The notes below the pieces were generated by a model that was given only the letters and a program-made list of their open reading frames with translations, did no database searches and had not been told where the DNA came from. A stretch of DNA of 64,000 nucleotides from CAVRXQ01 sp963831155 (GTDB lineage: Bacteria; Actinomycetota; Acidimicrobiia; Acidimicrobiales; Bog-793): NCBI GenBank assembly GCA_963831155.1, contig CAWHOY010000005.1, positions 186,001 to 250,000 on the forward strand, in the 5' to 3' direction. Shown piece after piece: positions 33,232-42,329 of this stretch. Within the stretch, counting starts at the first letter, position 1. Each line of letters begins with the position of its first letter. Position numbers and translations under genes: made by a program.

Positions 33232-34122
33232 ATGTCCCGGGCGATCGAGGAGATCGTCGAGCAGCTGCTCGGCGTCAGCGCATCCGCGATCGAGCCGCTC
33301 GCCGGTGGAATCACGAACGCCAACTACAAGGTCGTGCTCGGCGACGAGCAGCTCGTGCTCAGAGTTCCGGGAAAAGGCACCGAGCTTCTCGGCATCGATC
33401 GCACGAGTGAGGTTGCCGCCATCCGCCTTGCTGCGCGTATCGGGATCGCGCCCGAGGTCATCGCGGTCGACGAAGAATCGGGCTGCATGATCACGCGCTT
33501 TCTCGATGCTCGCGTCGTGCCGAAAGAGGAGCTTGCCATCGAACCGACGCTCGGCGAAGTCATCAGGAAGCTCCGCGACGTGCACGCAGCCGGCAGGATC
33601 TCGACCACGTTTGATCACTTCGCGGTGATACGCCACTACCACGAATTGGCGTCGATTCGGGGAGTGGACGAGCCATTCGACTATCCGTTCGCGAGCGCCG
33701 TGCTCGATCAGATCGAAGTGATCCGGCCATTTCGCCCGATCGTGCTTGGACACAACGATCTGCTCAACGCCAATTTGCTCCACGATGGCTCGGTCCGAAT
33801 CCTCGACTGGGAATACGCCGGCATGGGGGACCCATTCTTCGATTTGGCGAATTTCTCCGTGAACAATGAGCTCGGTGCTGAGCTCGACGCGGTCGTCTTG
33901 CACCACTACTTCGGTCGGGTGAACGAGTCGCTCCGCGCCGCCTTGGCACTCATGAAGCTCGTATCCGAGCTGCGGGAGGCGATGTGGGGGGTGGCGCAGC
34001 TGGCGATCTCGGACCTCGAATTCGACTTCACCCGATACGCCGCCGAAAGGGGCGAGCGTTTCCAGGTGCTGGTCGAGACCTTCGACATGGACCAGCTGGC
34101 GACGGCTGCGGCATCGCGATAG
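33232..34122 (+). CDS. Choline/ethanolamine kinase-like phosphotransferase
   Basis: A 296-residue protein kinase-like-fold phosphotransferase. It has LAGGITNANYKVVLGDEQLVLRVPG as nucleotide-binding N-lobe, then the catalytic loop VLGHNDLLNANLL with the base Asp and the metal site ILDWEYAGMGDPFFDLANF, as in choline/ethanolamine kinases. The substrate may be an amino-alcohol; the adjacent dehydrogenase and flavoprotein genes support amine metabolism. It begins seven bases after the dehydrogenase stop, so is co-transcribed, and converges with the flavoprotein gene. Confidence 0.88.
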   Translation: MSRAIEEIVEQLLGVSASAIEPLAGGITNANYKVVLGDEQLVLRVPGKGTELLGIDRTSEVAAIRLAARIGIAPEVIAVDEESGCMITRFLDARVVPKEELAIEPTLGEVIRKLRDVHAAGRISTTFDHFAVIRHYHELASIRGVDEPFDYPFASAVLDQIEVIRPFRPIVLGHNDLLNANLLHDGSVRILDWEYAGMGDPFFDLANFSVNNELGAELDAVVLHHYFGRVNESLRAALALMKLVSELREAMWGVAQLAISDLEFDFTRYAAERGERFQVLVETFDMDQLATAAASR

Positions 34123-34157
34123 TTCCGCCGCGATCGAAGGCGAAGGCGGAGTTGTCG

Positions 34158-36575
34158 CTACGCGCGCGCGCGTACGTTCTTCGGGTCGAACAGCGGCTCG
34201 GAGACGACCTCGGCACCGACGAAGCGTCCGAAGATGCCGATCTCCACGCGAGAGCCTGGCTCCGCAACCTCTGTGGGTAGGTAGGCGTAGGCGATCGAGC
34301 TCTCGACGGTGTAGCCGTAGCCGCCGCTCGTCACCCGTCCGACCGGGCGCCCGTCGACTCTCACCGGTTCTGATCCGAGCGCGATGGTGCGCGCTTCGTC
34401 GAGCACGAGGCAGACGAGCTGCCGAAGGGGCGGATTCGCTTGCGCGAGTGCCTCTCGCCCGATGAATGGTCCCTTGTCCATCCGCACGGCAAATCCGAGC
34501 CCGGCCTCAAACGGCGTATCCGCGGAGGTGACGTCGCTCGCCCAGACGCGATAGCCCTTCTCGAGTCGAAGCGAATCGATCGCCTTATAACCACCGGGGA
34601 CGAGCCCGTGCGGCTTCCCGGCTGCCATGAGGATGTCCCACAGAAGAAGCCCGAACTCTGCGGGGCAGTGGAGCTCCCAGCCGAGCTCACCGACGAAGGT
34701 CACCCGCATCGCGAGGCAGGGCACCGGCCCGACATTGATGTGCTTCGCCGTGAGATACGAGAACGTCTCGTTTGACAAATCCGTATCGGTACGCGCCTGC
34801 AAGATGACTCGCGCCTTCGGTCCCCACAGGGCAAGACAGGCATACTTCGACGTGACGTCTTCGACGTAGACGGACGCGTCGTCAGGCAGGTGGGTTCGCA
34901 GCCAGGCGAGGTCGTGGTTGCCAAACGCTGTCCCCGTGATGATGCGGAAGCGATCCTCGCCAAGACGGGTGACCGTGAGGTCGCACTCGACTCCTCCGCG
35001 CGGGTTGCAGAGCTGAGTGTAGGTAATCGTTCCAGTCGCGCGCGCCACCCGATTCGCGCAGAGGTGCTCAAGGAAAGCGGCGGCTCCGCTACCAGACACC
35101 TCGAGTTTCGAGAATGACGTCTCGTCAAAAAGAGCGGCGGTCTCGCGACAGGCGCGATGTTCCGCGCCGATGGCGGCGGACCACAAGTGACCAGCCCAGC
35201 CGGCGGGACGCAAGGATTCGTCACCCGATGGGGCGTTCGACTCGAACCAGTTCACTCGCTCCCAGCCCGCCTTCTCGCCAAAGCTGGCCCGCAGGGCGAT
35301 GAGACGGTCGTACGTCGGTGGAACGCGAAGCGGGCGCCCAGCGGTGCGTTCATGGCCCGGGTACTTCACGTCGTAGTACGTCGCGTAGATCTCGGTCGTC
35401 CGCGTGAGCGCATACTCGCGGCTTTCGTATTGCGGGCCGAAGCGACGCGAGTCCATCTCCCAGGTGTCGAGGTCCGGCTGGCCTTCGGTGATCCATTCGG
35501 CGACTATCCGACCCATGCCACCAGCACCCGCGATGCCGTGCGCGCAGAAGCCCGTGGCGACGAAGAAGCCGCGAATATGGGACGGCCCAAGAATGAATTC
35601 ACCGTCCGGTGTGAAGGCTTCAGGGCCGTTAATGACCCGAACGACCTCGGCGTCGGCGAGCTCTGGCACCCGGACGACGGCCGCCGCGAACAGCGGCTCG
35701 AATCGTTCTGAATTCGGCGGGAGGAGCCTGTTGTTGAAATCGGTCGGCATCGCGCCGAGATGCCACGCCGCCGGATTCCGCTCGTATCCGCCGGCGACGA
35801 GGCCGCCGCTTTCACCACGGAAATACACGAGGAGCGACGGGTCTCGCAGGGTCGGCATGTCGCGCGGAAGACCCGTCGGCTTTGTGATGAGGTACTGGTG
35901 CTCCATCGGCACCACAGGGACGTTGACTCCGGCGAGGCGGCCGATCTCAAAGGCGTAGATCCCACCGGCGTTCACGACGATCTCGCATTCGATGCGTCCG
36001 CCGTCGGTTTCGACCGCTCGGACTCGCCCGTCGACGACGTCGATACCGACGACGCGGGTGTCGGTCAGGACGCGCGCCCCGCGTTGACGTGCGCCCTTGG
36101 CGAGGGCCATCGTCAGCTGGCTCGGGTCGACGTAACCGTCGCTCGGGAGGAACGCCGCACCATGCACCCCGTCGGTCGTCATCGGCAGGAACAGCTCTGC
36201 TGCTTCCTTCGCCGAAATGAGGTGCAAGGGCAAGCCGAATGTCTCCGCCCATGCCGCCTGGCGCTCCAGTTCCTCCATTCGTTCGGCAGAGGAGGCGAGC
36301 CGGAGTGAACCGACTTCCCGCCATCCAGTTTCGAGGTCGACCTCATCTCGCAACTCTCGGTACAGGTCGACCGAATTCATCATCATCCGCGTCAAGCTGA
36401 GTGATCCCCGCAGCTGGCCGACGAGGCCGGCGGAGTGAAACGTCGAGCCGCTCGTCAACTGCGCTCGCTCGACGAGCAAGGAGTCGGTCCAGCCAAGGCG
36501 GGCGAGCCAGTAGAGGATCGAACAGCCCCCGACTCCGCCACCGATGACGACGACTCGCGCCCGATCGACCATCAC
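34158..36575 (-). CDS. FAD-dependent oxidoreductase fused to GcvT-type domain (dimethylglycine oxidase/sarcosine dehydrogenase-like)
   Basis: The 805-residue protein has an N-terminal FAD domain (VVVIGGGVGGCSILYWLARLG) and GSTFHSAGLVGQLR, where the histidine matches the covalent FAD site of dimethylglycine dehydrogenases. From about residue 430 there is a GcvT/aminomethyltransferase-like part with the folate-binding pattern (ETAALFDETSFSKLEVSG, TQLCNPRGGVECDLTVTR, ASDVTSADTPFEAGLGFAV). Such enzymes demethylate N-methylated glycines and pass the C1 unit to tetrahydrofolate. The start is the tandem GTG-ATG at 36575/36572. A leftover aldehyde dehydrogenase fragment lies just upstream on the other strand. 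Confidence 0.92.
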   Translation of the reverse strand: MMVDRARVVVIGGGVGGCSILYWLARLGWTDSLLVERAQLTSGSTFHSAGLVGQLRGSLSLTRMMMNSVDLYRELRDEVDLETGWREVGSLRLASSAERMEELERQAAWAETFGLPLHLISAKEAAELFLPMTTDGVHGAAFLPSDGYVDPSQLTMALAKGARQRGARVLTDTRVVGIDVVDGRVRAVETDGGRIECEIVVNAGGIYAFEIGRLAGVNVPVVPMEHQYLITKPTGLPRDMPTLRDPSLLVYFRGESGGLVAGGYERNPAAWHLGAMPTDFNNRLLPPNSERFEPLFAAAVVRVPELADAEVVRVINGPEAFTPDGEFILGPSHIRGFFVATGFCAHGIAGAGGMGRIVAEWITEGQPDLDTWEMDSRRFGPQYESREYALTRTTEIYATYYDVKYPGHERTAGRPLRVPPTYDRLIALRASFGEKAGWERVNWFESNAPSGDESLRPAGWAGHLWSAAIGAEHRACRETAALFDETSFSKLEVSGSGAAAFLEHLCANRVARATGTITYTQLCNPRGGVECDLTVTRLGEDRFRIITGTAFGNHDLAWLRTHLPDDASVYVEDVTSKYACLALWGPKARVILQARTDTDLSNETFSYLTAKHINVGPVPCLAMRVTFVGELGWELHCPAEFGLLLWDILMAAGKPHGLVPGGYKAIDSLRLEKGYRVWASDVTSADTPFEAGLGFAVRMDKGPFIGREALAQANPPLRQLVCLVLDEARTIALGSEPVRVDGRPVGRVTSGGYGYTVESSIAYAYLPTEVAEPGSRVEIGIFGRFVGAEVVSEPLFDPKNVRARA

Positions 36576-36610
36576 TTGCTCATTCCGCGAGGGGCCGAGC
36601 AGTCGTACTT

Positions 36611-36712
36611 CCCGGCGGCTTCAAGCACTCGGGCTATGGCAAGGACCTCTCGGTCTACGGCTTCGAGGGCTACACGCGCATCAAGCACGTGACGCCCTTC
36701 ATGGGGGAGTAG
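36611..36712 (+). pseudogene. 3' remnant of a second aldehyde dehydrogenase gene
   Basis: The frame reads GGFKHSGYGKDLSVYGFEGY and on to FMGE with a TAG stop. It matches the last 32 residues of the dehydrogenase ending at 33224 at 29 positions, and 86 of 99 bases agree by my count; most differences are synonymous, so the fragment derives from a once functional homolog, not a fresh copy. Nothing upstream of 36611 resembles the enzyme. It lies between two leftward genes in the same orientation as the intact gene. Confidence 0.85.
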
Positions 36713-36714
36713 CC

Positions 36715-36750
36715 GGTCCGCGCCCGAGTGGAGCACCCAGGGCGCGGACC
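36715..36750. terminator. Perfect 11-bp inverted repeat after the dehydrogenase remnant
   Basis: GGTCCGCGCCC (36715-36725) pairs with GGGCGCGGACC (36740-36750) over a 14-base loop, three bases after the remnant's stop and just downstream of the leftward APC permease gene. It is probably the terminator of the lost gene and may serve the permease from the other side. No long T run follows. Confidence 0.55.
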
Positions 36751-36755
36751 TGTGT

Positions 36756-38387
36756 CTATTCGTCGGCGCCCTGGAGCAGGGCGGTCGCCTTGGCGCGTTC
36801 TGTGGACTCCGCGGAGCGGATCCGCTTCTGTGGCCGCGAAAGGACGAAGTAGATCGCGCCGATGATCACGATGACCAAGACGACGACGAAGGTGATCCAG
36901 TCGTAGTTGAATAACGCGCCGCGCCCACTTGTCAATCCGCTCGGGTAGATGATGTTGACGAGCATCGCCGCCCCGTAGATCACGCCGAGGATCGTCACCG
37001 GGTACCCCCATCTCCCCAGTCGGAACGAACCCTGCGCCTTCCATCCACGGAGCCGCGCGACGAGCGAGCCGAAGGTGATCATCAAGAACGAGAGGTAGAT
37101 GCCCGAAACACCGAACGAGACGAGCGCGTACAGCGCGTTGACGTGCTCCGGGTACGTGAACCACAAGATGTGAATTGGCTTCGAGGGGTTCACGTGGACG
37201 AGCAACGTGAACAAGGCCGCCACGATCGCGCCGAGCAGGATCGCCGCCACTGGGGTTTCACGCTTGTGCGACACGCGGCGGATCACTCCGGCACCTGGGA
37301 TGGCGCGGTCGCGTGCGTAGGAGAACGCGAGTCGTGCTCCCGCGCCTTGCACCGCTGTCCCACAGCTGAAGAACGCGAAGCAAATGAGGAGGAGGATGAA
37401 GTCGGTGAGTCCGCTGTTGTTCACGGCCGTGTTGACGATGTACGGAACTCCACCGGTGACGGCGGCGAGAAAGCCCTTGTGACCCTTCGGTATCGAAAGG
37501 TCAAGCGCCGCGACGAGGATGAAGCTCGCGATCCCGCCGACGAGCAACGAAGAGATGATGGCCTTCGGTACCTTGCGTGAGGCACCAACGACCTCTTCGG
37601 CGATGTCACCGGCGGATTCGAATCCGTAGAAGATGTAGACGTGAGCGAGGATCGCGACGAGCGCCGCGCCGAGCCACCAGTTGTTCCCGAACCCCACCCC
37701 GAAGGGGTTCGACGCGATGCGTTGCGTGCCCTGCGTCGTGAAGAGATAGCCGAGACCGTGATGGAATCCCTTGATGCCGAGGAGGATCGCGATCCCGAAG
37801 GTCCCGAGGACCTCGACCCAGACGCCGATGACCGAGATCCTGCCGAGCAACTTCACTCCGAACACGTTGAAGACGGTTTGGATGGCGATGAGGATCAAGG
37901 TCACGACGAGGATCGTGTTCGGAGCCGCAGCATCGAATTTTGTGCCGAACCAGTTGTTGAGTATCGCCGTGACGTAGGGAGCGATTCCCGTGTCGACCGA
38001 GGCGATGGTGATCAACAGCGCCCAGCCGTAGATCCAGCCGACCCACCAGCCGTACCCTTCTCCCAAGAGGTGCTTGCCCCACTGAAACAGGGCTCCAGCG
38101 ATCGGATAGTGGCTCCCGAGCTCGGCCATGACGAGGGCGACGAAGAGTTGGCCGACGACGACGATCGGCATCAGCCACAGATACCGAGGGCCGGCCGAGC
38201 CGATGCCGAGCACGAAGAGCGAGTAGATGCCGACCATCGGCGAGAGGTAGCAGAAGGCGACGCCGAAGTTCTGGAACAGCGACAGGACGCGATTGAGCTC
38301 GGGCTTGTAACCGAGTTTCTCGAGCAGTTCGTCGTCCGCAGCGACTTGCGTTCGTGCGTCGGTCCGCTGCGCGGTGTCCGCCATCAT
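36756..38387 (-). CDS. APC family amino acid/amine permease
   Basis: A 543-residue polytopic permease of the amino acid-polyamine-organocation superfamily, about 12 membrane segments. The first helix region reads LSLFQNFGVAFCYLSPMVGIYSLF, followed by MAELGSHYPIAGALFQWGKHLLG and the loop FYGFESAGDIAEEVVGASRKVPKAI, typical of GABA, choline or polyamine permeases of this group. Tandem ATGs at 38387/38384 follow a G-rich site. It is divergent from the aminotransferase, consistent with uptake of its substrate or precursor. Confidence 0.9.
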   Translation of the reverse strand: MMADTAQRTDARTQVAADDELLEKLGYKPELNRVLSLFQNFGVAFCYLSPMVGIYSLFVLGIGSAGPRYLWLMPIVVVGQLFVALVMAELGSHYPIAGALFQWGKHLLGEGYGWWVGWIYGWALLITIASVDTGIAPYVTAILNNWFGTKFDAAAPNTILVVTLILIAIQTVFNVFGVKLLGRISVIGVWVEVLGTFGIAILLGIKGFHHGLGYLFTTQGTQRIASNPFGVGFGNNWWLGAALVAILAHVYIFYGFESAGDIAEEVVGASRKVPKAIISSLLVGGIASFILVAALDLSIPKGHKGFLAAVTGGVPYIVNTAVNNSGLTDFILLLICFAFFSCGTAVQGAGARLAFSYARDRAIPGAGVIRRVSHKRETPVAAILLGAIVAALFTLLVHVNPSKPIHILWFTYPEHVNALYALVSFGVSGIYLSFLMITFGSLVARLRGWKAQGSFRLGRWGYPVTILGVIYGAAMLVNIIYPSGLTSGRGALFNYDWITFVVVLVIVIIGAIYFVLSRPQKRIRSAESTERAKATALLQGADE

Positions 38388-38560
38388 CTACCCCCCGGTT
38401 CGATGCTGTGCGATTGTTGCTGCCTGCTCGGTGCGAGATTGTCGCGCGCCACCGCCACAACCGCCAGGTTTCGCTCTGTGACCTGGGCCAGATCGAACCG
38501 GTCCGTGCCGCAGGCGCTCGGTAGTGTCGGATTCGACCGCTCGGACCGAAAGGAACAATG

Positions 38561-39862
38561 ATGGCGACGATCCCAGGACCCCGATCGGAAGACCTCGCCA
38601 AACGGCGCGCGAACGCCGTCGCGAGCGGTGTGTCGTCCGTGCTCTCGTTCTACGCCGACCGGGGCGAAGGTGCGATCCTCGTCGACGTCGACGGCAACGA
38701 GTTCATCGATTTGGGCTCGGGCATTGCGGTCACCGGGGTCGGCCATCGCAGTCCTCGCCTCGTCCGGGCGGTATCCGAACAGGTCGACCGGTTCACCCAC
38801 ACGTGTTTCATGGTCGCTCCCTACGAGGGATACATCGCGGTCTGCGAGGAGTTGAACGATCTCACTCCCGGCGACCAAGACAAGCGATCGGCACTGTTCA
38901 ACTCCGGCGCGGAAGCGGTCGAGAACGCGGTGAAGATCGCTCGCTATGCGACTGGTCGTCAGGCCATCGTGGTCTTTGATCACGCCTACCACGGGCGCAC
39001 GAATCTCACGATGGCGCTCACCGCGAAGGTGAAGCCGTACAAGGACGGCTTCGGACCGTTCGTGCCCGAGGTGTATCGCGTGCCGATGTCGTATCCGTTC
39101 CGCGATCCGGAGAAGATGACCGGGGAAGAAGCGGCCTGGCGGGCGATCGACGAGATCGAGACCCAAGTTGGCGCGTCACATGTCGCAGCGATCCTCGTCG
39201 AGCCGATCCAAGGCGAGGGCGGTTTCATTGTTCCCGCCGAGGGCTTTCTGCCGATTCTCTCCGAATGGTGCGCGAAGTCGGGGGCACTGTTCATCGCCGA
39301 TGAGATCCAGTCCGGATTCGGCCGCACCGGCCGGTGGTTCGCTTCGGAACACGAAGGCGTCGTTCCGGATCTCATCACGACGGCGAAGGGGCTCGCCGGC
39401 GGGATGCCGCTCGCTGGCGTCACCGGTCGGGCCGAGGTGATGAACAGCGTCCAATCCGGTGGACTCGGCGGCACCTACGGGGGTAACCCGGTGGCGTGCG
39501 CGGCGGCGCTCGGCGCGATCGCGGCGATGCGGGAAGGTGACCTCGTCAACAAGGCCGCTCACATCGGCGACGTGTTGCTCGATCGTCTATCACGGATGCG
39601 CGCCCTTCATCCCGAGATCGGCGACGTGCGCGGTCGGGGCGCGATGTTCGCGATGGAATTCGTTCACCCTGGCACGTTGAAACCCGACGCCGACTTGGCG
39701 AAGAAGATCGCCGCGACCTGTCACGCGAACGGCGTCGTCATCTTGACGTGCGGCACCTGGGGGAACGTCATCCGCCTGCTGCCGCCGTTCGTCATCTCCG
39801 AGGAATTGCTGGGCCGTGGACTCGACGTGCTCGCCGGCGCGGTGCACGAGCGCCTCGCCTAA
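38561..39862 (+). CDS. gabT: 4-aminobutyrate aminotransferase-like class III aminotransferase
   Basis: A PLP enzyme of 433 residues with the class III pattern: DVDGNEFIDLGSGIAVTGVGH, the PLP pocket NSGAEAVENAVKIAR, HAYHGRTNLTMALT, EPIQGEGGF, the metal-free aspartate in FIADEIQSGFGRTG and the Schiff-base lysine in TTAKGLAGGMPL. This combination fits GabT, which converts GABA to succinic semialdehyde. Tandem ATGs at 38558 and 38561 follow AAAGGA; the second is better spaced. It is divergent from the permease and precedes the pot operon by 128 bases. Confidence 0.92.
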   Translation: MATIPGPRSEDLAKRRANAVASGVSSVLSFYADRGEGAILVDVDGNEFIDLGSGIAVTGVGHRSPRLVRAVSEQVDRFTHTCFMVAPYEGYIAVCEELNDLTPGDQDKRSALFNSGAEAVENAVKIARYATGRQAIVVFDHAYHGRTNLTMALTAKVKPYKDGFGPFVPEVYRVPMSYPFRDPEKMTGEEAAWRAIDEIETQVGASHVAAILVEPIQGEGGFIVPAEGFLPILSEWCAKSGALFIADEIQSGFGRTGRWFASEHEGVVPDLITTAKGLAGGMPLAGVTGRAEVMNSVQSGGLGGTYGGNPVACAAALGAIAAMREGDLVNKAAHIGDVLLDRLSRMRALHPEIGDVRGRGAMFAMEFVHPGTLKPDADLAKKIAATCHANGVVILTCGTWGNVIRLLPPFVISEELLGRGLDVLAGAVHERLA

Positions 39863-39906
39863 CTCTCGATGGCTCTCAGGTCTTTCAATTAGGGTGGAAA
39901 TTGCAG

Positions 39907-39915
39907 TGATATAAC
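39907..39915 (+). promoter_or_regulatory. Extended -10 promoter candidate for potADBC
   Basis: TGATATAAC is an extended -10 element (TG, one base, TATAAC) in the 128-base gap before potA. No clear -35 is seen at normal spacing, as is common for extended -10 promoters. Transcription would begin near 39922. Confidence 0.5.
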
Positions 39916-39990
39916 CACTTCATTACGGTGACGCCTCGGTCGAGAAAACCGCGTTCCTGAGTAGGGCGATTGGGCGGTCGGCGCACGACG

Positions 39991-41103
39991 ATGGGAGTGG
40001 AAACGCTGCAGCCACCGGTGTCCGCGGTCGCCGCCGAGTCTGAAGTTGCCCGTCCCGTCGCTGTGCGGTTGTCTCGGGTTCGGAAGTCGTTCGGGTCGGT
40101 CGACGCCGTGGCCGGCGTCGACCTCGACATCTTCGAGGGCGAGTTTTTCACCATGCTCGGGCCCTCTGGATCCGGAAAGACGACATTGCTACGCGTCATC
40201 GCCGGCTTCGAGCGTCCCGACGCCGGGGTCGTCGAGCTCGCCGGCAAGGACGTGACGCGAGATCCCCCGTACTTGCGCGACGTCAATACGGTCTTTCAGG
40301 ACTATGCGCTGTTTCCCCACATGAACGTCCGTGAGAACGTTGAGTACGGTCTGCGCGTGCGCAGGGTTCCCCGCGCTGCCCGTCGCGCTCGAGCGGAGGA
40401 TGCGTTGAAGATGGTCCGCCTGACGGGGCTTGGCGCGCGCAAGCCGATCCAGCTCTCTGGGGGGCAGCGCCAGCGTGTCGCGCTTGCCCGCGCGATCGTG
40501 AACGAGCCAGAGGTGCTCCTGCTAGACGAGCCCCTTGGCGCGCTCGACTTGAAGCTCCGACAGGAGATGCAGCTCGAACTGAAAAGGATCCAGCGCGAGG
40601 TCGGAATCACCTTCGTCTACGTCACCCACGACCAAGAAGAGGCGTTGACGATGAGCGACCGCATCGCGGTCTTCAATCGCGGCCGAATCGAACAACTCGG
40701 TGCGCCTTTCACCTTGTACGAGCACCCAGAGACCGAGTTTGTCGCCGGGTTCATCGGGGTCTCGAACGTCGTCGAGCGTGACGGTCGCCGTTACACGGTG
40801 CGACCCGAGAAGGTCCGTCTTCTCGACACAGGCGAGGCAGTGCCATTCGGAGCCCACGTCGAGGAAGGACGCATCGAAGAAGTCACCTACCTCGGGATGG
40901 TGACCCGCTACCGAATCGCCCTCGATGCCGGCGGGGCGATCGTCGCCATCCGCCAAAATCTCGAAACCGCGGCCGCCGAGGCACTCGAGCTGGTCGGTCG
41001 CAAGGCCCGTGTGGCGTGGCTCTCCGAGCACGCCTACGAAATCGAGCCCGCGTCCGTGGGGGGCGAGGGAGCGGATAAGGGAGAGGAGAAGCAATGGTCA
41101 TGA
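39991..41103 (+). CDS. potA: Polyamine ABC transporter ATP-binding protein
   Basis: The ATPase of a PotABCD-type importer, 370 residues. Walker A GPSGSGKTTLLR, Q-loop VFQDYALFPHM, signature LSGGQRQRVALARAI, Walker B VLLLDEPLGALD and H-loop VYVTHDQEEAL are all present, followed by a TOBE-type C-terminal domain (about 255-365). An ATG at 39991 is used; an in-frame TTG at 39970 adds seven residues. No strong Shine-Dalgarno precedes either. The gene overlaps potD. Confidence 0.94.
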   Translation: MGVETLQPPVSAVAAESEVARPVAVRLSRVRKSFGSVDAVAGVDLDIFEGEFFTMLGPSGSGKTTLLRVIAGFERPDAGVVELAGKDVTRDPPYLRDVNTVFQDYALFPHMNVRENVEYGLRVRRVPRAARRARAEDALKMVRLTGLGARKPIQLSGGQRQRVALARAIVNEPEVLLLDEPLGALDLKLRQEMQLELKRIQREVGITFVYVTHDQEEALTMSDRIAVFNRGRIEQLGAPFTLYEHPETEFVAGFIGVSNVVERDGRRYTVRPEKVRLLDTGEAVPFGAHVEEGRIEEVTYLGMVTRYRIALDAGGAIVAIRQNLETAAAEALELVGRKARVAWLSEHAYEIEPASVGGEGADKGEEKQWS

Positions 41104-42314
41104 AGTCAAGACGCAGATCGTGGCGGCCCGCATCGGCGGGTTTTGCCCTCATGGGGGCGCTGCTCGTCGCGATCTACGGGTCGACGTTGACGGCGGGCGC
41201 GTCCAAGCCCAGCTCGGCGAACGGTGGCCTCGTGCCGCCGACCGCTCACTACCCGGTCCAGAAGTCGATCGGCAAGGGCGAGGGTCGGCTCAATTTGATT
41301 GCTTGGGCGGGCTACGCGCAGCCCGAGTGGGTGAAGCCGTTCGAGAAGGCGACCGGCTGTCAAGTGAACGCCGTCTATCCGAACACATCGAGCGACATGG
41401 TCTCGCTGATGGCGAACGGCGGTGGCGGACAGTACGACCTCGTCTCCGCGTCGGGGGATGCCGACTTGAGGCTCATCTACGCAGGCGACGTGCGCCCGGT
41501 GAACATCAAACTCATCCCGGATTGGAAGAACTTCCACGCCTGGCTGCAGGCGCCGGCCTTCAACACGATCAACGGCGTCCACTACGGCGTTTCGTTGCAG
41601 TTCGGACCGAACGTGCTCTTGTACAGCACGAAGGTCTTCAAGACGGCGCCGACGTCGTGGTCGGTTATCTACTCGAAGAAATACGCGGGTGAGATCACAG
41701 TCCCGAACAACCCGATCCAGATCGCGGATGCCGCCTTGTACCTCTCGTACCACGACAAGTCGCTCGGGATCACCGATCCCTACGAGCTCACCCAGAAGCA
41801 GTTCAACGCGACGGTCGCGCTCTTGAAGGCCGAGCACCCTCTGATCAAGAAGTACTGGGACCTCGCCTCACAGGAGATCTCGCTGTTTTCGAGCGGGTCG
41901 GTCGTCGCCGGCGCGGCCTGGCCGTACCAGACGAACACGCTGCAGGCCTCCGGGTACAAGGTCGCCGAGACGATCCCGCAGGAAGGCGCCACCGGCTGGG
42001 CAGACACGTGGATGTTGGCGACCAAGGCTCCGCACCCGAACTGTGCCTACATGTGGATGAAATGGGTCTCGACGCCCAAGGTCCAGGCCGAGCAGGCCCT
42101 CTCGTTCGGTGAGACGCCGGCGAACAAGCTCGCCTGCCCGATCATGAACCAGCTGCAAAAGGGGGGTTGCGCGGCGTACCACGCCAACGCTGCCGAGTCT
42201 TATTTCGCGACCCTCAAGTTCTGGAAGACCCCCCTTGCCACCTGCGACAACGGCAAGAACGACTGCGTCCCGTTCCAGGACTGGGTCAGCGCCTGGACCC
42301 AGATCACCGGATAG
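41094..42314 (+). CDS. potD: Polyamine ABC transporter substrate-binding protein
   Basis: The extracytoplasmic binding protein, 406 residues. The first 36 residues form a signal peptide (basic MKSRRRSW, hydrophobic GFALMGALLVAIYGSTLTAGA) without an evident lipobox cysteine. The mature part begins with the PotD-like LNLIAWAGYAQPEWVKPFEKATG and later has GQYDLVSASGDADLRLIYAGDV and GWADTWMLATKAPHPNCAYMW. Four cysteines near the C-terminus (ACPIM, GGCAAY, ATCDNG, NDCVPF) could form disulfides. GAGGAG precedes ATG 41094; a second ATG at 41100 overlaps the potA stop as ATGA. Confidence 0.93.
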   Translation: MVMKSRRRSWRPASAGFALMGALLVAIYGSTLTAGASKPSSANGGLVPPTAHYPVQKSIGKGEGRLNLIAWAGYAQPEWVKPFEKATGCQVNAVYPNTSSDMVSLMANGGGGQYDLVSASGDADLRLIYAGDVRPVNIKLIPDWKNFHAWLQAPAFNTINGVHYGVSLQFGPNVLLYSTKVFKTAPTSWSVIYSKKYAGEITVPNNPIQIADAALYLSYHDKSLGITDPYELTQKQFNATVALLKAEHPLIKKYWDLASQEISLFSSGSVVAGAAWPYQTNTLQASGYKVAETIPQEGATGWADTWMLATKAPHPNCAYMWMKWVSTPKVQAEQALSFGETPANKLACPIMNQLQKGGCAAYHANAAESYFATLKFWKTPLATCDNGKNDCVPFQDWVSAWTQITG

Positions 42315-42329
42315 CACCGCCCGCTGTCG

